Source: Ceratobasidium sp. AG-K (taxonomy: Eukaryota; Basidiomycota; Agaricomycetes; Cantharellales; Ceratobasidiaceae). From it: a stretch of DNA of 64,000 nucleotides. The first letter of the stretch is position 1, and every line of letters begins with the position of its first letter. Positions 24,617 to 35,857 of the stretch are shown here, one piece after another. The notes below the pieces were generated by a model. The model was not told the DNA's origin, ran no database searches, and worked only from the letters and a program-made list of their open reading frames with translations. A program made the translations under genes and the position numbers. The DNA is taken from positions 6,138,001-6,202,000 of the forward strand of contig JAWNGF010000002.1 of assembly GCA_037039685.1 (NCBI GenBank), in the 5' to 3' direction.

Positions 24617-26367
24617 ATGGTCGCCCACACGGCAGTCGCTCTCTTGTTCTCGCTTTCAGCGGCCGGAACCGCCTTTGCTCACGACGCTCGTCAACACCGC
24701 CACCTGGCGCGTCAAGATCATGCCATCCCTCCTTTGGCGGAAATTACCCAAGGCATGCCAACAGAGCCTCCGGTGCCGCTCTCAGCGACTCCGGTTGCGG
24801 GCTCGCCACCTGCAGTCTCGGGAGCGCCCAACCTCCCAGCCAGTGAGTGCATATGCGCGCTAATCATCGAGTCAGAAATTGAAAATCTTCTCAGTCCCTG
24901 ACATGTCGTCCTACCCACCGGCTGGTCAGGCAATTCCCATCGATTCCCCCCAAGTCAAGGAATGGCTAGCCGAGATCGCTGCGTCTGGTGTGCAGATTCC
25001 GGATATTCCTCCCAACAAGCCTCTTCCAGATGATGCCACTGGCGAAACCCTCTGCTCGCTCAACAAGGATGCTGCCGCCGCGGGAGGTGCTTCTGGTTCT
25101 TGCTGGTGGAGTTGCACAAGCTGCACGCGGGAGACCGATCTCGTAACCTGCCCCGACAAGTTGGCTTGGGGATTAACGTGAGTGGTGGTTCCATGTTTCG
25201 CCAAGACCGAGGCTGAATGAAATGTTCTGAATTTAGCTTCGACGACGGTCCATCCCCTTACGTGAGTCTCCGCTTGGATGAAATTGTCGAAAATGGCTAA
25301 TTACAATCCGTTGAAATTCTTCAGACGCCCAAGGTTCTAAACTACCTCTCCGAGAAAAACCTAAAGGCTAGTTTCTATGTGATTGGTGCCAACGTTGTCA
25401 ACCACCCGGAAATTTTGCAAGCGACCTACCAGGCTGGACACGAGGTCCGTTGCTATGCGCAGAGTCCTAAATCACGTCTAATACCTCGTTTTATCTTAGA
25501 TTTCTAGCCATACCTGGACCCACCCCCAACTCACCACTCTCTCGAACGAGCAGATTGCAGCCGAGCTCGGGTGGACGCGCAAGGTTATTCAAGCGGTCCT
25601 AGGGGTTACGCCGAAGTACTTCCGACCACCGTACGGAGATTGCGGTATGTTGTTCCTGTCCCGCACTGCCTGCCGGCAGTATTCTAAGATAAAAATATCT
25701 AGATGATCGTGTGCGCGCTATTGCCAAGGGGCTTGGTCTCACCCCCGTCATCTGGACTCAAGGGTTTGATACTGATGGTGAGCGCATTCAACCTTAACCA
25801 ACTGTTCCATGGCTAACAATCGCGACAGATTGGTCCGTCAACTCCGGGGGTGTATCAACTCAGCTCATGGAGGGCTATAACAAGATGCTCGAGACGCTTC
25901 CCACCCTCAACGACGGTGTCATTAGTCTTCAACACGACTGGTACCAGGGCACTGTCGATCTCGCTGTCGGTTACTTTTTGCCTGCTGCGTGAGTGAATAT
26001 TTTCTCGTCTAGAGCGCTAATCTAACATCTATCCCCCACATATAGTCTCTCGCATAACCCCGCACCCAACTTCCAGAGCGTGATCCAGTGCCAACACCAG
26101 CCCCTTGGAGCCTCGTACCTCGAGACCAGCGGAGCCGCGGCCGGAACCGGAAACACTCCCGCTGCAAACACTACCAACACCGTTACCAGTGCCCCAGCCG
26201 GCACTTCGACCACCAAGGCCGCAAGCAACTCGAAAGCGGCGGCCAGCGGTGTTAGCACCTCCTCTGCCTCGACCGCTGCTCCGTCGGCCAACTCGGCCAC
26301 GATAACGGGTGCTTCGGGATTGTTTGCCGTGGGAGTGGCGGCTGTTTTGGGTCTCATTGGTGCATGA
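24617..26367 (+). CDS. Chitin deacetylase, CE4 family, GPI-anchor type
   Basis: Eight exons: 24617-24842, 24895-25177, 25237-25261, 25325-25444, 25500-25644, 25703-25777, 25829-25988 and 26046-26367, giving 451 residues. It would hydrolyse N-acetyl groups of chitin to chitosan at the cell surface. The NodB homology domain carries motif 1 TFDDGP (about 170-175, metal- and base-supplying aspartates), motif 2 SHTWTHP with metal histidines at about 222 and 226, motif 3 RPPYGD (about 260-265) and motif 5 ISLQHD with the catalytic histidine near 327. The N-terminus is a signal peptide ending AFA at about 21. The C-terminus is a Ser/Thr/Ala-rich stretch followed by a hydrophobic tail, the layout of GPI-anchored fungal deacetylases. 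A CWWSCTSC cysteine cluster precedes the domain. All catalytic motifs are present, so it should be active. Confidence 0.93.
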
Positions 26368-26607
26368 GCGGCGTGCTTAGATTTCTTTGGACTTTCTTGT
26401 ATCTGGTTATGTTTTGGTTTCGATTTGCTTTGACGTACGGAGCCTGTGCTAGTATAGTTATTTGCACAATATACCGTATATATTGGCGTGTCCCTTTGCG
26501 GCGATCGTTCATTCTGGGGACAAACAAGTAACTACATGCAATAAGAAATCTTGACAAAGATCGGGCGGATTGGCCGGAATCGATTTGAGGCGAAAGGTCG
26601 CAGCATA
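26368..26607. other. Convergent 3' flanks
   Basis: A 240-bp spacer between the ends of the chitin deacetylase gene and the F-box gene, which point at each other. No feature beyond AT-rich terminator-like sequence. Confidence 0.5.
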
Positions 26608-27863
26608 TTACGGATAGACATTCGAATCATGGTCAGGGAAGTCTGGGTCCATACTTCCGAGTTGCGTGGAGGAGGCATGTTTTATGAATGGTTCGAGTTG
26701 GACAAAATCGTCTCCCAAGTCGCCAAATAACTCAAACACGCACGGGTCTATGGAAGGTGCGAACGAGCTCGCGCTCGAGGCCAGGGTCGATCTTAGATAA
26801 GTCTCGAGAACATCGGCCACACGTTTGTTTCCAATTGATCCATTCATTATATGCAGCTCATGGGGCCCAGTGTATGTCTTGGGCCACAGAGCGGGAGTTC
26901 GACCCGCCGGGGGATTGTGTCCATAGCTATCCAACGCGTTACAACGGAGGATCAGGGTATCGAAATCGCGGCATGATGATAGGTATTCATTGATTCGAAA
27001 TTTAGGGCCGGTATTAAAGATGCGTAATTGTTTGACCTGGCAGCGCTCAAGGAATGCTCGGACAGCCAGAGAAGATTCGCGGCCTCCATATAAATCGATT
27101 GATAGAGATAAGCGCTGCGAGGGCACAGAAAGCTTTGTTAGAAGGCAAGATAGCCCAAAGACCCTTTGTATCTGCAAGTGTTTGAGCTGGGTCAAGGCTA
27201 GGTTAGCCGCCTCATTTGGTGATGAGTATATCATAATTTCTCGGAGTTTCAGAATTTGAAGCCATGGACATGCCGAGAGGGTTTGAAGCAAGGACGGAGC
27301 CGTCGTGCCGGCACTCTCAAGCTGTAACACAACGAGGTTATGGGACACGAGTTTCAGTCGATGTGAGAACCCCCCTCTAAGGCGTAGTACACGGATGGAC
27401 TCTGCAAGCAAATCCCAAAGTTGTTGACTCATCACACCCCTCCTAAGGTCTATAACCTTCGTAAGGTCATCATGCAGCCAGATTGTTAGTGTACGGACGG
27501 ACCCAGCTTGTCCGTGTGCCATCCAAGCGGAGACCAGTCGGCGAACTCGACGAGGGTGACTCTGGTTGAACAGGTTGAATGATTCGACGCGCCTGAAATA
27601 TGGTTGGAGGCACTCCACTATCATACTCATGCCCGAGTCAGAAATATTTTTCTGGCCATCGACCCAAATACTTAAGGGTGCATCCTGGGTACGTCGAAGG
27701 AACAACTGCGCAAGGTCGCGGGACTTCATAGAGTCTTTCATAGCCCCAAGTGTCAAGTGTACATGCGACCAGAGCGAAGAGGTACCAAGAGTGATAACGC
27801 GCCAGTAGCTGCAAATTTGAGATAAAGCAAGTGGCTGCTTGTGATAATCATGGAGTCGAGATG
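26608..27863 (-). pseudogene. F-box/LRR-like protein, C-terminal part, split by copia
   Basis: Minus-strand frame of about 418 codons beginning at the copia junction with RLHDYHKQPLALSQICSYWR and ending at 26608. The LSQICSYWR...TSSLWSHVHL segment is the conserved stretch after the F-box in the large basidiomycete F-box family. The rest has irregular leucine-rich repeats (substrate-recognition region of SCF ligases). The sequence left of the element joins in frame with the minus-strand frame at 63926-64000, which encodes EILLQIFCL, an F-box signature; the 5-bp AGATG duplication lies exactly at the join. The gene is therefore interrupted by 36 kb of retrotransposon DNA. A short frame can run into the copia LTR from this side, but it has no F-box. 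Confidence 0.82.
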
Positions 27864-28146
27864 TATTGTGAATCGAATGGAATATGCGAATCGAATGTAC
27901 ACGTCGCCTACTACCGAATGTGGCGAATTGACTCACTATATGCTGACTGATTATTTCTGTGCTGACTGATAGTACACGTATGCGTGTTACTAATTGTTTT
28001 CTTATCGTTCTCTCATGTTCTACTCATGTGTGTATATAAAGCGACTGCGTATTCGCACAATACATCAACTCTGTAGTCCTACTTCCACTGCGTGGCCTAG
28101 CTAAGAAGCTCATTGAGTGCGAGACGTTCTCGGTAATATCTCAATA
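27864..28146 (+). repeat. Copia 5' LTR, 283 bp
   Basis: Begins TATTGTGAATCG and ends ATCTCAATA, with 5-bp inverted ends TATTG/CAATA. A TATA box (gtatataaag) near 28032 is the likely promoter core. Its sequence equals that of the 3' LTR at 63643-63925. Confidence 0.95.
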
Positions 28147-28160
28147 GGTTATGAGCCCTG
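28147..28160 (+). promoter_or_regulatory. Copia primer binding site, half-tRNA iMet type
   Basis: The 14 nt directly after the 5' LTR, ggttatgagccctg, are the reverse complement of CAGGGCTCATAACC, the anticodon stem-loop of eukaryotic initiator tRNA-Met. Priming by an internal tRNA-iMet fragment is known for Drosophila copia. The match was made from memory of the tRNA sequence. Confidence 0.7.
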
Positions 28161-28174
28161 ATTGGCTCTCTTAG

Positions 28175-31100
28175 GCATTCACATCGTTTTTCTACTTGCC
28201 CACCGTGTCTTCTGCGTCCTCAAACGGACAGCTCTCTACCCCAGAGCATTCGCCTCAACAACGACCAGTCGAGGTATCTCCCGACATTACCACATCTGAA
28301 GACGAGGTCTCACTTGACCTCCAACCCGAATTCGCCGATCCTGAACCAACAGGATTTGTCAATCCTGATTATTACGAGCAACTTGATATCGCTCTTCCTG
28401 GATCTCCAGTCACTGATCCAACCTACCAGCCACCTTATATCAATCAATTACACACTCAGCTCGTTAATTCTGCCTACGGCAGTGCACAATACCATCGACT
28501 ACTTTCCTTTTTAGCCGATTATCAAAATCTACTCGATTTTTACGAGCCCGACGAGGCTGCACAGATTACTCGTGAAGAAGCCGAGGCACTAGAACCTTTT
28601 CTATTCGAGCTCGAACACGTCGGATATCCATCGCCACCTCCTACACCGCATATACGCCTCAGAACATACCGTGCACCGCCTATCTTCACTATGGCGCAAG
28701 TTCCCGCCATTTCCGACAATAATTTCAAGATCCCATCGCTAAACGGACGCGATAATTACCCAATTTGGTGTATCCAAATTCAAGATATGTTACTTGAAAC
28801 TGAACTATGGGATTACGTCGGCGGAAACAACACAAATCGACTCGTTGCACAACAAGCCATTCCTGAACAACAAGACGGGAATGGAAACGTTACTGTACCT
28901 GGTGTAGCTGCAATCACAGATCAACAATGCCAAGAATGGGAAAAGAACAATCAGAAAGCCCTCGGCGTCATTAGAAGACGCATAGAAGCAGCACCTATGG
29001 TGCATGTAGCTCGACTCGACACAGCATCGGCTGTATGGGCCCGATTGCGACAGGTCTATCAGACCATTGGCACAGCAGCGATGACACTGCTACGAAATCA
29101 ATTTACCGGCCTTCGAATGGCAGAATCCGATGACATGGAAGAGCACATCAAGAAATTGCGATCCATCTTCGACAAACTTAACACGGCACTTCTAGCCGAA
29201 GGATCAAACCCCATAATTGAACTCGAATTTATCTGACAATTACTTGCTTCTTTGCCCGAATCCTGGCAATACTTGGTATCAGTAATCGATCAAACACCTG
29301 TTCAAGGTGATAATGAAGGCATCCAACTATCTGCCAACATTACATCACGCCTTCTAGCGGAATACCATCGCCGTAAAGCCCAAACTGGCGAAAAATCGTT
29401 CTTAGCCATGAACCGCCCCAATAACCGGCCCCAACAACAAGGAAATGCATCTGATCGACTCAACAAACGATGCAACAATTGTAATATCATCGGACACATT
29501 AAACGCAAATGCCGAAAACCCAGAGGCAGTGCATACAAGGGCGGAAATTGTCAAAATAACGGTGGAAACAACTTGAACTTGCAAAATCGAAATGGAAACC
29601 GTAACAACTACAACAGGAACAGTCAAAATTCGAATCAAGGACGAAACAACAATCAAAACCGCAACCAGAATCGCGGAAATTCCAACGGAAATCAAAACTC
29701 GAACCAAGGAGGTAATAGGAACCAATCCAACACAAATCAACAAGGACAAACTGCACATATTGCATCAGCTGACAACGGAGAAATTGCCTTCTCTTTCCAA
29801 ATGAATTTCGATAATCTTCCACTCATTCGAGAAGAACCTTACCCCCCACCCGGTCTAGATTTTTTGACACTTCCAGAACAGGTTCATGCATACATTTCCA
29901 ATTGCCTAGACCCATCAAAGATTGTCATTAACAGGCAATCAGAAGCTCAATATGGTTTTGCTATGGAAGACACCTGGATAATCAATTCTGCCGCATCCTG
30001 CCATGTTACCAATCGCTGAGAACACCTCCTCAACTTTATCCCATTCAAATCGACAGTAACTGGAATAGGAGGAACAGCAGAAATCAGCGGAATGGGCGAC
30101 ATCATTCCATATACTTCAACAAATGCACTGGTTGTTAATGGATCTAGGGTCCAATGGACAGGTTGCCCTAACAACTCGATCACCTTCAAGAATGTTGCAC
30201 TAGTCAAGAATTGTCCAGTAAACCTTATTTCCTTATCTGCTTGGACCGATCAATACCCGAAACACAATTTCCACATCCAGGGGAAGTACATCCATGCCAA
30301 ATCCGGCCCATCAGACGAATCTCTGTTTGCTGTTGCTGAAAAGATAGGAAACCGACAATTTGGTAATTCCTGGTACCTGATTGCCACTACCAACATTGGT
30401 CAAACTGCAATGATCACACGTTCCCTTGATGATTGGCACATCATTCTTGGTCATACTTCTTATGACAACATTCTTTGCTTACAACGCATCAAAGGTGTCA
30501 AGGGTATTGAGATCATGAAAGCACCGAAATCTTGGACAGCAGACTGTGTTGGATGCATGAAGGGTAAAACAACTGTCCGACCTTTTGGCCCCCTCAAACT
30601 TGAAAACAAGGCAAACATTGGCGATTTGATCTACTCTGACGTCTGGGGCCCCACTCGAACTACCTCCCTACAAGGCAACAACTACTACATCATATTTGTT
30701 GATGCCGCAAGTCAATATAGCTTCATTGCCTTCATGAAAACAAAGGGAGAGGCAGTCAAAAAATACATAACCTTTGCCAAATGGATGAAAACACAACAAA
30801 ATTTGGAAATCAAGCAAATCCATTTTGACAATGGAAAAGAACTCATCAATTCCAAATTACAAGCATTCTGTGATGACAAGGGTACCAAAATTACCACAAC
30901 AGCCCCTTATTCATCCCAACAGAATGGCCCAGCAGAACGTCGCCACAGGACCCTGACAGAACGAGGTCGATCCATGTTGCATGCACATTCCAACACCCAG
31001 AATAAACCTTATCTCTGGGAAGAAGCAATTGCTTATGCCAACAGAATTTCAAACAATATGCCAACCACCATAAATGGAAACTGGCAGATCCCCCACAAGA

Positions 31101-31828
31101 TCATGTTTGGAAAAGTCGTTGATATGTCCTATTTTCAATTATTTGGGACTACATGCCACGTTTTGATCCAAAGGAAAGGACATGACAAATTAGACGCCAA
31201 AACACGTACAGCCATCTTCACTGGAATTTTGAACAACACAGGTGGTTCTTGGCGCTACTTGGCACTTCCTGATCGAGCAATTAGGGAATCTAGAAACGTC
31301 TTTTTCCCTCGGCATTTGCCCGACCCAGCAGCACTTGGCGATGCACCCCCCCTAGGACTCTCTGAAGAAACAGAACCTTCTGAAGAATGGATTGAAGTCG
31401 AAGCACCGACTGAGGGGGAGATTGGACCAGAAAAGAAATCCAACATGGAAAATAACAAATCCACTCGGCCATCGACTTCCACCCTGACAACTACAAAAGA
31501 TGATGCTTCTAGTCAGGGGGAGCATATTCCAATCCCCGCATCTTCCACTGCTCCACACAACCCTATGCCACCTGTCTACTCCAAACCCTTGCGCACCCAC
31601 ACCACCAAACGTTACACCCGTAGCAATGTGGCGTCAGGTGCAGTATCTAGGGAGCATCAAGAATTGATATCTGATTGAGGAATAGCTCGTTCCCAAGAAG
31701 TCAATTGGATCAATGCAATGGAAGAAGTCCATCAACGCATCATGGCAACAACTCAAGACCCTGATGACATTGCTTCCTTTGTTCCAACTAACTGTGGTCT
31801 TTTGTTTGATACTGGTGCCTTACCCGAA
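28175..31828 (+). pseudogene. Copia Gag-Pol, 5' part: gag, protease, integrase
   Basis: One frame runs from 28175 to the Gy1 junction, broken by TGA at 29234-29236, 30017-30019 and 31676-31678. Gag has the NFKIPSLNGRDNYPIW start typical of copia gags and a zinc knuckle CNNCNIIGHIKRKC. The protease site reads INSAAS where active copia proteases have LDSGAS, so the catalytic aspartate is lost. The integrase has the HHCC finger (WHIILGH...CVGC) and D,D,E residues in YSDVWGP, FDNGKE and QNGPAERRHR. The first in-frame ATG inside the open stretch is at 28691. An in-frame ATG at 28151 is cut off by a TAG at 28172, so the original start may also be damaged. The frame resumes at 61849. Confidence 0.88.
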
Positions 31829-32281
31829 TGTCGTAAGCTTCTTCTTGGTGGCTATGAGACAAGCCGCGATGGAGATTGGACGGCACTAAGACCTAAGTGA
31901 CCTCTTGAACCGCAACACACTTAAGCGTCTGTAGGCTCTTGAGGGTAGGGGTGGTTCTAAGTGTCACTCAGAGGGGATGTTTTGACGAGACAAAACAAGC
32001 TGGGGTTACCAGGCTTGTTGGTCCTCTATATATATTCGAGAAGTGGCCAAGTCATACAAGGCGCAGCCACACGAGTCATACAGTCTACCAGTCAGGAGTG
32101 TCCATGTGAGTCATGCTGTATAAACAGACATGACTCATACAAAGCACTGCCGCGTTGCACAGTGTAACACATAACCACAAGAAGGTGGCAATGCGGAAAC
32201 GGAAACGGAAACACAACACAAAGAAAGGAACAGGCGGGCAAGACAACAGGTGAGTCCGATGGAGTGAGCTGGCTCACGACA
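31829..32281 (-). repeat. Gy1 3' LTR, 453 bp
   Basis: On the element's strand it starts TGTCGTGAGCC at 32281 and is preceded by a polypurine tract. Six differences from the partner at 61391-61843, five of them transitions, cluster mostly in the last 100 bp of the plus-strand reading. Confidence 0.93.
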
Positions 32282-32295
32282 TTACTCCCCCCTAT
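32282..32295 (-). promoter_or_regulatory. Gy1 polypurine tract
   Basis: Read on the minus strand, ATAGGGGGGAGTAA abuts the 3' LTR, the position expected for the plus-strand DNA primer. The same tract precedes the 3' LTRs of Gy2 and Gy3. Confidence 0.75.
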
Positions 32296-32322
32296 GAGTC
32301 CGTTTGGGGGACCTGAATGGAC

Positions 32323-33087
32323 TTACTGCACTGCGCAGTCCTTCCCTTTCCTCAGCATATACTCCTCAAGTCCTTCCTCCTCCTCCAAGGTCAGGTTGAT
32401 GGGATTGAACACGGTGTTCCCCGGTTCGTCCGAGAATTTCTCCCATTCTTCCCATGTCTCCTCCTTTGTCCAGTCGGCCTTGGACCAGTCCAAAACCCTT
32501 TCCCTAGCCTCCACGAACTCCTTGTCCCATTGTCGCACATCGGGCTCTGCCTCCTTCCATGCCGACATGTCCGTCTCCTCCTTCCTCCACCAGTAGGGTT
32601 CCCATTCGATCTTCTCCTTCTGGTATCTGCCCCTCTCCATCCTCCAGTTGCTTAGGTCCTTTTCATAGTTGGCGTCCCAGGCGTCGTTCCATCTAGGTCG
32701 GAGCGTTGGCTGCCTTCCGTCGTAACCTGGTACCCACTCGCTTGAGTACGCTCCTTCTTGTCCCCATTCGACCACCCCGAGCATGTGGGTGGAGAGGAGA
32801 ACGACCTCCAAGACCTGGAATGCGGCGCACCCCCGGCAGACGAATATGTCCTTCCATAGGAGCTGCATACGTGTTGGCCATTTTTTTCCGACCCACTGGA
32901 ATTCCCCCAGGTCTGAGTGGAGGATGTTGTCCGAGGCTCTGAAGTGCATTCTTCCAGAGCCTTGTTGTGACCTCTTGAAGACGTACAGGGCAGCTCCGGA
33001 GTCGAGGATCCTTGCCGTGGCAAAGGCAGGTCCTTCGAGGACGCGGGTGAGATTGTTGGCGATGGTGGAGCGGGTAACGGCAGGCAT
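32323..33087 (-). CDS. Gy1 third ORF, unknown accessory protein
   Basis: 254 codons starting ATG at 33087 (MPAVTRSTIANN). The product matches no retrotransposon protein I know. An N-terminal hydrophobic/basic part (about 1-60) is followed by a globular-looking segment with LGEFQWV and FVCRGCAAFQV near residues 80-100. A Trp- and charge-rich half (ERGRYQKEKIEWEPYWW, EETWEEWEKF) comes last, with an acidic leucine-rich end. It overlaps the tail of pol by about 436 nt in the -1 frame and lies between the chromodomain and the 3' LTR, where envelope-like or other accessory genes sit in some gypsy elements. No signal peptide or membrane segment is apparent, so it is not an obvious envelope protein. 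Copies in Gy2 and Gy3 have the same length. A cut-down relative exists in Gy4. Confidence 0.8.
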   Translation of the reverse strand: MPAVTRSTIANNLTRVLEGPAFATARILDSGAALYVFKRSQQGSGRMHFRASDNILHSDLGEFQWVGKKWPTRMQLLWKDIFVCRGCAAFQVLEVVLLSTHMLGVVEWGQEGAYSSEWVPGYDGRQPTLRPRWNDAWDANYEKDLSNWRMERGRYQKEKIEWEPYWWRKEETDMSAWKEAEPDVRQWDKEFVEARERVLDWSKADWTKEETWEEWEKFSDEPGNTVFNPINLTLEEEEGLEEYMLRKGKDCAVQ

Positions 33088-33373
33088 TGTAGAGTGCAAG
33101 AAAGGTTTAGAGCGTTGAGTTGGAAGTGTTTTCTGGAGTAGTAGCAAGTTTTGCAGATATCACTACCCGCTTCACCCCTTCTGCCTTTTATCCTCCCTGG
33201 AGCGTAGTTAGAAGGCGTGGGAGCTTCGGGGTGTTGGCGTAGAAGGTCCTTGATGATCTTTGAAAGGTGACCAAAATCTTCCGCCCTTTGTTCTGTGTCT
33301 TCCTCACTTCCATAACCCTTCCATCTGACCCTGTAAAAAAGACCATCCTTTGTCTCCTTCCAGTCCAGAATCT
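32652..33373 (-). CDS. Gy1 pol, last segment: chromodomain end and tail
   Basis: Resumes the Gy1 pol frame after Gy3; the codon split by the insertion is restored as lysine in EVEKILDW. It completes the chromodomain (RVRWKGYGSEEDTEQRAEDF) and continues into a Ser/Pro/Arg-rich tail that overlaps the third ORF in another frame. Chromodomains of this kind tether integrase to histone-modified chromatin. The tail composition (RSFSSPPT and similar) looks like a by-product of the overlapping third ORF rather than a folded domain. Confidence 0.75.
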
Positions 33374-33378
33374 TCTCT

Positions 33379-33834
33379 TGTTGTGAGCTAGCTCACTCCA
33401 TCGGACTCGCCCATTGTCTCGCCCGCCTGTCTCTCTCTTTCTGTTACGTTCCCGTTTCTGTTTGCCGCGTTGCCACCTTCTTGTGGTTATTCTGTTACAT
33501 TGTGTAACGCGGCTGTGCTTTGTACGAGTCATGTCTGTTCATACAGCATGACTCACTTGGACACTCCTGACTGGTTGACTGCTGTGACTCATGTGGCTGC
33601 GCCTTGTATGACTCGGCCACTTCTTGAATATATATAGAGGACCAACAAGCCTGGTAACCCCAGCTTGTTTTGTCTCGTCAAAACATCCCCTTTGAGTGAC
33701 ACTTAGAACCACCCCTACCCTCAAAAGCCTACAGACGCTTAAGTGTGTTGCGGTTTAAGAGGTCACTTAGGTCTTAGTGCCGTCCACTCTCCGCCGCAGC
33801 TTGTCTCATAGCCACTTAGAAGAAGCTTTCGACA
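33379..33834 (+). repeat. Gy3 5' LTR, 456 bp
   Basis: Begins TGTTGTGAGC and ends CTTTCGACA. A TATA-like stretch (gaatatatatag) lies near 33627. Two TGACTCA words (33549-33555 and 33585-33591) match the core site of Gcn4/AP-1-type bZIP factors. Confidence 0.93.
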
Positions 33835-33856
33835 TTACAAAACAAGCTTAACAAAC

Positions 33857-35857
33857 ATGTCTATTCAAGAGGACGGAGGATCACGTCCCGCATCCACCAT
33901 ATCAACAAGAAGAGGACCCAGTCGGGCAGCAAGGCCCACAGGATCACTAAACGAGCAAGATATTGCACAAACTCAAGCAGGAGGCCCTGCTCGATCACGC
34001 CCCCAAAGTCAGGCATCAATGCCAGGATCTTTTGGCATTGCCGACATAACAACTGCACAAGAAGAGGAACCCACTATCACGAATAGAGAACCAGGAGATC
34101 TCACAAACGACCCCACTCCGGCAGTAATTCGCATTCCAACTGGAAGTCCAGGACCATCACGTCCCTTGTGGCCATCAGGGACTAGAAGACAGTTCTTTTC
34201 TCCCCAACCCGAAGCCCATGGGGGCGTGTCGCTTGTCCCCATTAGACCTCCTCCTACACCACACATTCCCAATGTCCCCACAGTCCCGCAAATTGGAGGA
34301 ACTATCACCAATGCAGGACCAATCCCATTGGCTTCCCAGCCAGTTACACCAGCGATTCCAGCACCACCATATGTCCCACAGGGTTACTCCCAGCAATCAG
34401 CTCCGGTACAACAGGGCGCCGGTGATCCAGGAAGTTCAAGTTCAAGTTCCAGCTCTAGCGGCAGGACTGTAATCAGTAACCTAGACGACCTGGACGACCT
34501 TCTAGAAGGAAGACACAACGCCACCCTTAGGGTTATAAACGGAATGAGGGTCACTATAGATCGAAGGCTTAGTGGTCTAGAACAAGCCACACAAGTTCTA
34601 GCAAACAACCAGCAAATCTTTAATGACTCCATCAATACCCTACAAGGAACCTTGACGGACATTCTGAACTCGGCAAGAAATGGCGAACATAATTCCTTTC
34701 TAGTCGGTCAAGACGTAACCCGCCTTTGAAATGAAGTTAACAATACCCAAGGACTAGTGAATAATGTACGCGAAGAAATCAACACTACCAGACAAGGACA
34801 ACTCGAATGGAATGAGGCAGTAACACAAGGACTAGAAACCTTACGACAGGAGGGAGCCTCTTTCACTAACAAAATCACGGAAGTTCAGGAAACTATCAAC
34901 AACATGCGAGAAGAAATGGACGAAGCATCCCTGCACGGGGTTCCCTCCAGACGATCAAATTCTCCACCACACCCAGACGCGGAATCTACCAGGATCGACG
35001 AATTAGAATTAAGAATCCAACGACTAACCAAGAACCCAAAAATCGGTAATGGACCACGTCGTCCCAAAGTGACTTGTCCAGAAGCCTTTGATGGAAAAAA
35101 GGGAGAGGGCGCCGAAATGTTCATCACACAAATGGAAAGCTACTTCGTACGTTTAGGAGAGCAATACACTTCCAATGAAGAAAGAATCCGCGAAGCTCTA
35201 GCAAACTTCAAATCTGAAAACAAGGCCGCCACTCACTGGGCACAAGTACTCTTACGATCGCTTAACCAAGGAGAAAACAACCAAAATCTCACCTCGTGGG
35301 AAAGCTTCAAGGCACACTTCATGGAACAGTTCAGCGACCCTAACAAAAAGGCCAAAGCCGAATCGGACATTCGTAAATGCAAACAGAACAACTCGGTAGC
35401 AAACTATGCTTCGGAATTCCGATACCTTTTGGTAGACGTAAACTGGGGACAGGAAGCTCTGATCAACCAGTTTAAGGAAGGATTGAAACCCGAAGTCAAA
35501 ACTGAACTAGCTCGTTTCGAACTTACCCTGATCAATGAAGATGGGACAGAACGAGAACTTTCCCTTGACCGGTGGATCTCAATCGCAATCTCTATTGATC
35601 AGAAATTGCAACAAATCAAGGTCTCCACAGGAAAGAAGGCAGCTCAACCAACCGCTAGCGGACAATCCTCTACAAAGCGGCTACCCGACGAAGTATACAA
35701 AGCAAGGATAGCAAGCAACCGCTGCTTGAAGTGCGGACAGGAAGGACACCGATCATTCAAATGCCCGTCCAAGGAATGGATAACGACGGAACCCAGCGTT
35801 AAAGGAAGGGAGGCAACAATTATGGAAGACTCGGGAAAAGAAGGGGTCTCCCTCTAA
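33857..35857 (+). pseudogene. Gy3 Gag with one nonsense codon
   Basis: 666-codon frame starting MSIQEDGG, stopped by TGA at 34727-34729 (RL*NEV) where Gy1 and Gy2 have arginine (RLRNEV). It carries a Pro/Ser-rich N-terminus, a coiled-coil-like middle, the retrotransposon gag domain (THWAQVLL, WESFKAHFMEQFSDP) and a zinc knuckle CLKCGQEGHRSFKC near the end. Gag would package the RNA. It terminates at TAA 35855, 15 nt beyond the slippery heptamer. Confidence 0.88.
35833..35839 (+). promoter_or_regulatory. Probable -1 frameshift site between gag and pol (Gy3)
   Basis: GGGAAAA read in the gag frame as G GGA AAA fits the canonical X XXY YYZ slippery heptamer. The pol frame is -1 relative to gag and is open without a stop from this heptamer through the pol start; pol has no ATG until the 13th codon of its open frame. 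The same heptamer is at the same place in Gy1 (59395-59401) and Gy2 (56176-56182). A downstream stem-loop was not established. Confidence 0.65.

Noticed and set aside
31718..31900. Apparent short protein ending just inside the Gy1 LTR
   Set aside because: Its first part is the copia pol frame and its last 24 residues are LTR sequence read by accident across the insertion junction.
32652..33023. Ser/Pro/Arg-rich open frames beside the third ORF considered as separate genes
   Set aside because: They are the tail of the pol frame overlapping the third ORF. Composition is low-complexity and no start context is independent of pol.
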